NCBI RefSeq assembly: GCF_900162815.1
Contig: NZ_FUGD01000076.1
Location: forward strand, 25,962 to 89,961
Direction: 5' to 3'
Source of the DNA: Psychrobacter pasteurii
GTDB lineage: Bacteria > Pseudomonadota > Gammaproteobacteria > Pseudomonadales > Moraxellaceae
Length of the DNA stretch: 64,000 nt
The notes under the pieces are model-generated. The model did no database searches, was not told the origin of the DNA, and saw only the letters and a program-made list of their open reading frames with translations. Positions 58,615-64,000 of the stretch are shown here, in pieces. Made by a program: the position numbers and the translations under genes. Positions within the stretch are counted from its first letter, which is position 1, and every line of letters starts with the position of its first letter.

Positions 58615-59016
58615 GGCTAATTTCCCAATTGTTGATGATACGTATGGTATATAAGTTGCAGCCTAAGATTTATTTGTAAAACTAGGGCTTAATATTAATT
58701 ACTTTCAATATAGCTTGAAAGCAGCCTTTTGGCTATATCAAAAAACTCTGCTAATTAGTCATGGCTTATCCTTGAAATATAACTCAATTTTAATCTAATA
58801 AATAACTAAACTCCCCTAAAGATACCAAATAAAAGCTATGAGTTTTTCAGCGTCGACTTGTGTCATAAAAAAAGAGTCATAATAAAAAATATTTAAGTAG
58901 GTTTTAAAAGTAAATAGATATATATTACAGATATCTTACAATGGATCATCGCTAGTTTTTAGCTTCGAGAAAAATATTAACCGATAGTTATTACGATCAA
59001 TAACCTTTAAGAGAAC
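58615..59016. other. AT-rich intergenic region
   Basis: About 400 bp, visibly more AT-rich than the preceding 58 kb. It marks the change into the accessory stretch. It should carry the promoters of both flanking genes. I see no ORF or strong structure. Confidence 0.5.
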
Positions 59017-60438
59017 ATGATGGACTGGGAAACATGGATAGCAGCAAACAAAGATAATCTGAAGCATATTGCCGGATTTGAAGAGCAGTTTGTGAGGACT
59101 GTACTCACTAGAATTGAAGACATAGAGCCTGAGGATGTTAAAACTCAGTATCACTTTAGAGATGCTCATGGGGGCAATCGGTATATCGACTTCATGATTA
59201 TTAATGAATCTAAAGGCTTTTTACTACCTATAGAGTTAGATGGACTTTGGAAAGCACTTAGTTATCATGAGTTTAATGATATGTTAAGTCGACAAAATGC
59301 GTTGCTTAGAGAGTATGGAGTTCTACTTAGATATACCAATAAAACAATGCTCAATCATCCCAATCAAATTATAAATGAAATTAAGTACACTTTAGATTTG
59401 CAAAGTAAAAACCAGTTAACTAAACAGATTGTAGATAAACAGACCGCTAAAAGGATTGAAGACTATCAAAAGGAACTGGAGCTAATTAAGCAACAGCAAG
59501 CGGAGCAAGCTAACAACAGTAAACATGACACCCAAGAAGCCTTAACTAAAGAAGATTTAGCAGCTTTACAAGCGGCGATTTCAGCTCTTCAAGATAAAGT
59601 TGATAAGGTGGGTGAAAGTAATGCCTCTAAATTAGAGAATCAACCTTCAGTATCGCTAACCCTACCATATTCATCCAGCCAAACCCCAGCACTTATCTCA
59701 ACCTCAAACGTAGATACAGATACAAGAGTTAAGAGTACAGATGGTGTGCAAGAGACCACTACAAAAAAATCAGGTCTAAAATTACAGCATATGATTGCGA
59801 TAGGAGTAACCAGTCTAATAGTGACTGCTATTGGTGCAAATGCTTATTTTGGTCAGGTTAACAAAGATGAGTTTTTAGCTTCTAATCAAATGGAATCATC
59901 TAGTGAGTCTGTGGATATATATGACGAAGAGTCTGCTTCTTATGATGATATTAATGTGGACACCAATGAAAAAAAGGGCGTAGTTGAGGTTGAAGGCACT
60001 CTGTTATCAATCCCTGCGACATCAGAGGCGGAAGTTGCACCTGTTCAAGTAATGGAAGAGCCTGAACAAGTAATTGAAAAGTCTGAAGTAAAGGCTATAA
60101 CTGAGCCAACAGCTAGCTACCAACAACCAACAAACATAAATTATGAGGAGGCTATTTCGGACAGTATTCCTGCGTCTGAAGCTAGAAATAATATTGGCGC
60201 TTATAAAGTAGTGTGCGGAAACATTGCTCAGGTTAAAAGCTTTAGCAAGGGTACTTATCTTAACTTTGGAGCTTCTTATCCAAAACAAGAGGCAACCATT
60301 GTGGTGTGGGATTCGGATAAGGGTAACTTCGGTGATCTTGACCAATATGAAGGGGAAAGTATGTGTGTTGAGGGTTCAATAGATACTTACAAAGGCATAC
60401 CTCAAATAAAGCTAGCTTCTGCTAATAAAATAAAATAA
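59017..60438 (+). CDS. Membrane protein with VSR/DUF559-like nuclease domain and C-terminal OB-fold-like domain
   Basis: A 473-residue multidomain protein. Residues 1-125 resemble DUF559/very-short-patch-repair type PD-(D/E)xK nucleases: Asp58 in RYIDFMIINE, Glu73 in LLPIELDGLWK, and the trailing RQNALLREYGVLLRYTN and NHPNQIINEI that match the conserved R-L-G-VLRF-N-EV layout. Residues 135-200 are Gln/Lys-rich coiled coil, then a linker, one membrane span at about 258-278 (MIAIGVTSLIVTAIGANAYF), an acidic stretch, and from about 395 an OB-fold-like domain (VCGNIAQVKSFSKGTYLNFG, YEGESMCVEGSIDTYKGIPQ). The nuclease would be cytoplasmic and the OB domain periplasmic. The family as a whole is not known to me. 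Confidence 0.7.
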   Translation: MMDWETWIAANKDNLKHIAGFEEQFVRTVLTRIEDIEPEDVKTQYHFRDAHGGNRYIDFMIINESKGFLLPIELDGLWKALSYHEFNDMLSRQNALLREYGVLLRYTNKTMLNHPNQIINEIKYTLDLQSKNQLTKQIVDKQTAKRIEDYQKELELIKQQQAEQANNSKHDTQEALTKEDLAALQAAISALQDKVDKVGESNASKLENQPSVSLTLPYSSSQTPALISTSNVDTDTRVKSTDGVQETTTKKSGLKLQHMIAIGVTSLIVTAIGANAYFGQVNKDEFLASNQMESSSESVDIYDEESASYDDINVDTNEKKGVVEVEGTLLSIPATSEAEVAPVQVMEEPEQVIEKSEVKAITEPTASYQQPTNINYEEAISDSIPASEARNNIGAYKVVCGNIAQVKSFSKGTYLNFGASYPKQEATIVVWDSDKGNFGDLDQYEGESMCVEGSIDTYKGIPQIKLASANKIK

Positions 60439-60450
60439 TAAGGAAAGTTT

Positions 60451-60765
60451 ATGGGATGGGCAGGGCTAATCTTTTTTATCTTAGTAATAGGTATTATTTA
60501 TGAGATAGGCGACAAAGGGGAGAAGATTAAGAAAGACAAGGATACTAAGGAACAAAAAGAGATAGAACGAAAGCGTATTGACGATCAAATAGAAAATGAA
60601 CGATTATGTATCATTAATGAGAACATTAAACTAACCAATCAAACTAAAATAGATAATGTACTTGAGGGAAGTCTATCGAATAAGCAAGTATTATTTAGTT
60701 TAGCGAGTATCTCTTTAGGAGTCATATTGATTGTGTTTTTATTCAAATTTATTTATATGACTTAA
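60451..60765 (+). CDS. Small two-TM protein with charged coiled coil
   Basis: A 104-residue protein: an N-terminal hydrophobic span (GLIFFILVIGIIYEIG), a lysine/glutamate-rich helical segment (residues 20-55), and a C-terminal span (VLFSLASISLGVILIVFLFKF). AAGGAAAG precedes the ATG. It starts 12 bp after the nuclease/OB gene and ends 3 bp before the next frame, so it is part of one operon. No family recognised; a membrane partner of its neighbours is plausible from context only. Confidence 0.7.
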   Translation: MGWAGLIFFILVIGIIYEIGDKGEKIKKDKDTKEQKEIERKRIDDQIENERLCIINENIKLTNQTKIDNVLEGSLSNKQVLFSLASISLGVILIVFLFKFIYMT

Positions 60766-60777
60766 AGGATGAAATTT

Positions 60778-61152
60778 ATGCACAAAATAGTAGTAACACT
60801 CGCTATTTCGATATTTAGCCTATGCTCAATAGCATCAAATGCTAATGAGCCTAAGATTGAAGCATTTAAAGCACCATTTCATGTTGGGAAAACAGTTATG
60901 GCGTGTGGAAATTTGGCACAGGTTAAGCATCTTTCTAATAGACACTATCTTAACTTAGATAAAAAATATCCTAACCAAGCTTTAACTGTCTTAGTGTGGG
61001 ATAGCGATTACAGATGGTTCGAAGAGCGCTTTGGAAGCATAGAGGGGTTTGTAGGAAGAAGGTTCTGTGCTAGAGGAAAGATTGAAGAGTATAAAAATAA
61101 TATGCAAATGCAGGTAACTAATCCGCAGTTTCTTCGTCTTATGAATCAGTAG
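60778..61152 (+). CDS. Secreted OB-fold-like protein, paralogous to the C-terminal domain of the upstream nuclease protein
   Basis: From the ATG at 60778 (AAAGGA 9 bp upstream; another ATG at 60769 is too close to it) the protein has 124 residues. A signal peptide (KIVVTLAISIFSLCSIASNA) is followed by one domain: VMACGNLAQVKHLSNRHYLN, YPNQALTVLVWDSDYRWF and GRRFCARGKIEEYKNNMQMQ. It aligns closely with residues 395-473 of the upstream gene, including the CGN-AQVK, YLN and VWDSD steps. The two cysteines may form a disulfide. Periplasmic or secreted location is inferred. Confidence 0.75.
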   Translation: MHKIVVTLAISIFSLCSIASNANEPKIEAFKAPFHVGKTVMACGNLAQVKHLSNRHYLNLDKKYPNQALTVLVWDSDYRWFEERFGSIEGFVGRRFCARGKIEEYKNNMQMQVTNPQFLRLMNQ

Positions 61153-61278
61153 TAAGACATAGTGTTTTTATTAGGATTTAAAGCTTATTATTTTCTTTTT
61201 TAAAGAGCTTTTATCTATAGTTATGGAATATAATCACAGCTTATATATTTTATTTAGTATCCATTAAAAGGAGTTTTT

Positions 61279-61404
61279 ATGAAAAAATTATTATTTATCA
61301 TAGTTTCAGCGACATTAGCGACTACTGCTGTGGCGCATAGTGGTGGAACAGATGCAGCTGGTTGTCATACCAATAGCAAAACTGGTGTTTATCACTGTCA
61401 CTAA
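61279..61404 (+). CDS. 41-residue secreted YHYH-motif peptide
   Basis: A short frame with AAGGAG 5 bp upstream of the ATG. The product has a signal peptide (KKLLFIIVSATLATTAVA) and a mature part HSGGTDAAGCHTNSKTGVYH ending in CH. This is the YHYH motif (two Cys, several His), often found fused to or near secreted nucleases such as thermonuclease-type proteins. The His/Cys set suggests metal binding. TATAAT at 61229-61234 could be its own promoter. A strong terminator follows. Confidence 0.8.
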   Translation: MKKLLFIIVSATLATTAVAHSGGTDAAGCHTNSKTGVYHCH

Positions 61405-61425
61405 GCAATTGATTGCATTTAAATA

Positions 61426-61469
61426 AAAAGGGCCGTAAAGATACTTAATATTTTTACGGCCCTTTTTTG
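61426..61469 (+). terminator. Terminator of the YHYH gene
   Basis: Stem AAGGGCCGTAAA/TTTACGGCCCTT with a T-run, about 20 bp past the stop. Confidence 0.92.
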
Positions 61470-62419
61470 TTTGTTGAGATAAGAGATAGATTATTAGACA
61501 GTGATGCTGAAATACAGCAAGTGGTGCGCTCACAGGGAACAAAACTAAAATATAAAAGCCTTTATCTTAAAGGCATACAGTAATTTTTATTATTATATGT
61601 ACAACAGTATGTACAACATACAATAAGTGTTACTTTTATTTCTTAGCTCAAGATAAAATTATTCCAAAATAATTTCGTTATTAATTCTAAGTTAGATGGT
61701 TTTATCTTTAATATGATTGATAGTCTACAAGCTGCTACTGAGTTTTATCAACTACAATTTTAGACTGTCTTAGCTTTTTCTCATACCAAGTTTCTATACA
61801 AGGATTTTTTAGGATACATCAATCCTTTACAGCCAGAGTATATACACCTAATACTGCAGTTCTTCACCCATAGTTTGCTAACTTATCATCGCTGTAAATA
61901 TTTAGCTAAAAATTAGAATATATGGAGGTTGTCACTTTGTCACGGCTAAATAAGGGAGGGTAGTTCATTTACTTAGTGAACACTAATATGAAAGAACATA
62001 ACTTTAGAAACTAGTATAAGTTGAACGCTTAAGTTATTATTTAAAAAAAGATTACTTGTAATAGATAGATATTAATAAGCGGGATGATAAATATAGTTTA
62101 ATGTTCTAAGAGAAGTTGTCTAATAGCTAATTTAGGAACTAGCATAGCTTTAAACAAAGCTATGAATTCGAAGTTTTTTTATAATAGTGATTTATTTGAT
62201 TATATGAAAAGTTAAACTCCTTACTGTCCCCATTTCATGGCAGAGTAATAGGGTCAGGGGTTTAAACGTGACAGCGTGACAAGTCAAGTACCATAAAGCG
62301 TGTAGCCCTACAAACAAGCGACGTTGCGTCAGAGTGCATGCAGAGCCACATAGAATAAATAATTTGTATGAAACTTTACCAGTGAAGATCCGATATTTTC
62401 ATTAAGAAAAACCTAAGAT
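61470..62419. other. Long non-coding AT-rich stretch
   Basis: About 950 bp without a convincing gene on either strand. It contains the direct repeat TATGTACAACA twice (61596-61606 and 61608-61618) and a tandem CGTGACA pair (62267-62273, 62275-62281). It may be the edge or remnant of an integrated element; no integrase or tRNA was found. Confidence 0.5.
61596..61618. repeat. Direct repeat TATGTACAACA x2
   Basis: Two identical 11-mers separated by one G (period 12), each containing the palindrome TGTACA. A protein-binding iteron or recombination arm site is possible. Confidence 0.7.
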
Positions 62420-63844
62420 CTACGTCAAATAACGTAAGAAAGCATCCTCGAAGTCTTGTATGTCATAGCCTTTACCACGGACTTCTTTACCATGAAAATT
62501 AAGTGCCCGTAAGTCTTTAGATGATATGCCGAACCCTTTTAGCTTTTGAGCTATCTGGCGCATAGAGATAGGTTTACCATTGTTGTAAGTCGACCAATTC
62601 ATCTCTGGATCTCGACATAACTCAGTTAATAAATCTCTGCTAAGCAGTCGATTCGTTTGAGTTAAATTAAAGACGGTTTGGATGTCGGTAAGTAGTTGCT
62701 CGTTAGAACTTGGTTCATTATTGTTATCACCCGATATTTCCATGCATGCTTGGTAGGTTTTTTCTAACCACTGATCACTCACTAGCATAGCTATTTTAAA
62801 TAGTATCTGCCAGTTATCATGCGCGCGATCATTAATGTTAATTGGTAAAATGGGACTTGCAGTTTTTACTGCAGACATATTATCATTTGACCAACGAGCT
62901 AGTTTAGACTGTATAAGCTTAGTAGTACTTAAATGTAGGTCACGAACTCGCTTTTTTGTCTCATTTTTCTTCTTGCGGCGTAGAGTGAGAGGTATAGCTC
63001 TATCGATTAAAGTATCAGGGATTCGACCTATTCCTGAAATCGCTTTAGGGGCGTATACGTTGAATCGTACAGGTTCGTTGTCATCACCGACGCAACGTAT
63101 AATATAGGGGTTATCCCTACTGTGACCAGCATTTAATACTCCTCGAATCCCTTCATTATCATTAATAAATGTGTCGATTTCATCAATAAACAATGAAGGT
63201 TTATACTGTTCAATTGATCGAAACAATGCGGAACCTGTAATGTTTGACGTCGACAGAGAACGCTTACTCATACGACTCATTAATGTTAAAAGTGTACTTT
63301 TTCCACAACGTTTTTCAGGTGCATTTATCCAGGCTATTGGTAAAATGTAGCTCGCTGGTATACACCAAGTCATGATTATCCAAAGCGTCGTTGCGACTTT
63401 AACTGCATCAGTACAAGCGATATGCTCATCTAAAATTAGAAATATTTCGTCAGCGATATCATTCACATTATCTATGGATTTTACATAAAGCTCTACATCA
63501 GTTACTAAACTATCAAAATTTTGAGAATCAGATTGTTTTTTAGCTTTTTTAACTAATTTATCCAAAGCTTTAACTGACATGTTATTTAAAAACTTGGCAG
63601 TTGCAACTCTTTGTAGTTCGTAGTCTAGTTCTGATAGTGTAGCTAGACGATCAATCGTAGCTTGAGCCAAATCGGAGCTAACTTTTAGTGTAGGCTGTGG
63701 TAAACTATCATTTGATGGCTTGTCGATGTCATCTGAAAGTGTTTTCTCAAGCTGAGCATCTAGCAGGATGCTTGGCTTTTTTATTGGATCAGCTAACTGC
63801 TTATTAGTGGGTTTGATATCGAGAGACTTTTTGGTTTTACTCAT
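62420..63844 (-). CDS. DUF3631-domain ATPase, mobile-element associated
   Basis: With the ATG at 63844 (GAGGAG 8 bp upstream) the protein has 474 residues; earlier in-frame Met codons at up to 63886 lack a site. The core shows a Walker A-like GKSTLL in INAPEKRCGKSTLLTLMSRM, a Walker B-like SLFIDEIDTFI, then GVLNAGHSRDNPYIIRCVGD and GRIPDTLIDRAIPLTLRRKK, the DUF3631 layout. The N-terminal 110 residues are polar and helical. DUF3631 proteins are common next to primases in phages, satellites and integrative elements, where they probably act as helicase-like ATPases. Here no primase or integrase is visible. Confidence 0.82.
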   Translation of the reverse strand: MSKTKKSLDIKPTNKQLADPIKKPSILLDAQLEKTLSDDIDKPSNDSLPQPTLKVSSDLAQATIDRLATLSELDYELQRVATAKFLNNMSVKALDKLVKKAKKQSDSQNFDSLVTDVELYVKSIDNVNDIADEIFLILDEHIACTDAVKVATTLWIIMTWCIPASYILPIAWINAPEKRCGKSTLLTLMSRMSKRSLSTSNITGSALFRSIEQYKPSLFIDEIDTFINDNEGIRGVLNAGHSRDNPYIIRCVGDDNEPVRFNVYAPKAISGIGRIPDTLIDRAIPLTLRRKKKNETKKRVRDLHLSTTKLIQSKLARWSNDNMSAVKTASPILPININDRAHDNWQILFKIAMLVSDQWLEKTYQACMEISGDNNNEPSSNEQLLTDIQTVFNLTQTNRLLSRDLLTELCRDPEMNWSTYNNGKPISMRQIAQKLKGFGISSKDLRALNFHGKEVRGKGYDIQDFEDAFLRYLT

Positions 63845-63903
63845 GACTATGCTCCTCATCATTAGATGAGTTGTCATGGCTATCAAGCCATCTGTTAATA
63901 TTA

Positions 63904-64000
63904 GGACTTACGCAAAACCAGAGATATATTGCCAACCTAAAGCATAGCGTAGTACCATAATAGTCATGAAGAAGCCTAAAATAACCCGACTAGATTATTG
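63904..64000 (+). mobile_element. Left part of a probable insertion sequence (cut by window end)
   Basis: GGACTTACGCAAAACC at 63904 looks like an IS terminal repeat, and a reading frame opens 62 bp later. Both features recall transposase elements of Acinetobacter/Psychrobacter, but the other end is out of view, so the assignment is tentative. Confidence 0.4.
63966..64000 (+). CDS. Possible transposase N-terminus (partial)
   Basis: ATG at 63966 opens MKKPKITRLDY and runs off the window. I recall similar starts (KPKITxLDYxQxLL) in transposases of this bacterial group. Only 11 codons are visible, so this is a weak call. Confidence 0.35.
   Translation, partial: MKKPKITRLDY

Noticed and set aside
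62835..63107. 90-codon plus-strand frame inside the DUF3631 gene
   Set aside because: Antisense shadow of a well-supported ATPase frame.
1..64000. CRISPR array, tRNA or rRNA genes
   Set aside because: No regularly spaced repeats and no cloverleaf or rRNA-like segment were seen on reading.

Overview
The window looks like chromosomal DNA of a gammaproteobacterium of the Moraxellaceae, most likely Psychrobacter or a close relative. The assignment is inferred from protein resemblance, moderate-to-low GC, a TyrA-AroA fusion as known in Acinetobacter/Psychrobacter, and the overall gene complement. I could run no database search. I saw no rRNA, tRNA or CRISPR array.

Layout. 1-6.5 kb: N-terminus of an acyl-CoA synthetase, the redox chaperone Hsp33, a lipase-like hydrolase, a Tat-exported PhoX phosphatase with an apparent Pho box, and an FAH-family enzyme. 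6.6-12.4 kb: a polar amino-acid ABC importer with two permeases, three tandem paralogous binding lipoproteins and an ATPase. 12.8-19.7 kb: proA, gltS, pepF, a DUF2164 gene and glyA. 20.0-23.05 kb: ubiC and an acetyltransferase gene whose start codon appears to be split by a 1.24-kb tnpB-only IS200/IS605-type element. 23.2-27.9 kb: fatty-acid desaturase, GDPD phosphodiesterase, a lipoprotein and a cobalamin adenosyltransferase. 28-41 kb: cysS, a MscS channel, guaB, glmM, pdxH, xthA, argJ, two paralogous hydrolases with rubredoxin, and apt. 41-47 kb: transaldolase, then pheA, hisC and fused tyrA-aroA (aromatic amino-acid synthesis). 47-55 kb: rarD, folB, a divergent folK, cysE, trmJ and dnaE. 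55-58.6 kb: an orphan Calx-beta-like protein, an M14 peptidase and a DUF1445 protein.

58.6-64 kb is more AT-rich and accessory in character. It holds a three-gene cluster made of a VSR/DUF559-like nuclease domain joined to a membrane segment and an OB-fold-like domain, a small two-TM protein, and a secreted protein carrying the same C-terminal domain. A 41-residue secreted YHYH peptide follows. After about 0.95 kb of non-coding DNA come a DUF3631 ATPase gene, typical of mobile elements, and the start of what looks like an insertion sequence at the window edge.

The two best leads are the start-codon-splitting tnpB insertion, where removing the element restores an ATG after a TTTAT target, and the nuclease/OB-fold membrane cluster, whose function I do not recognise.
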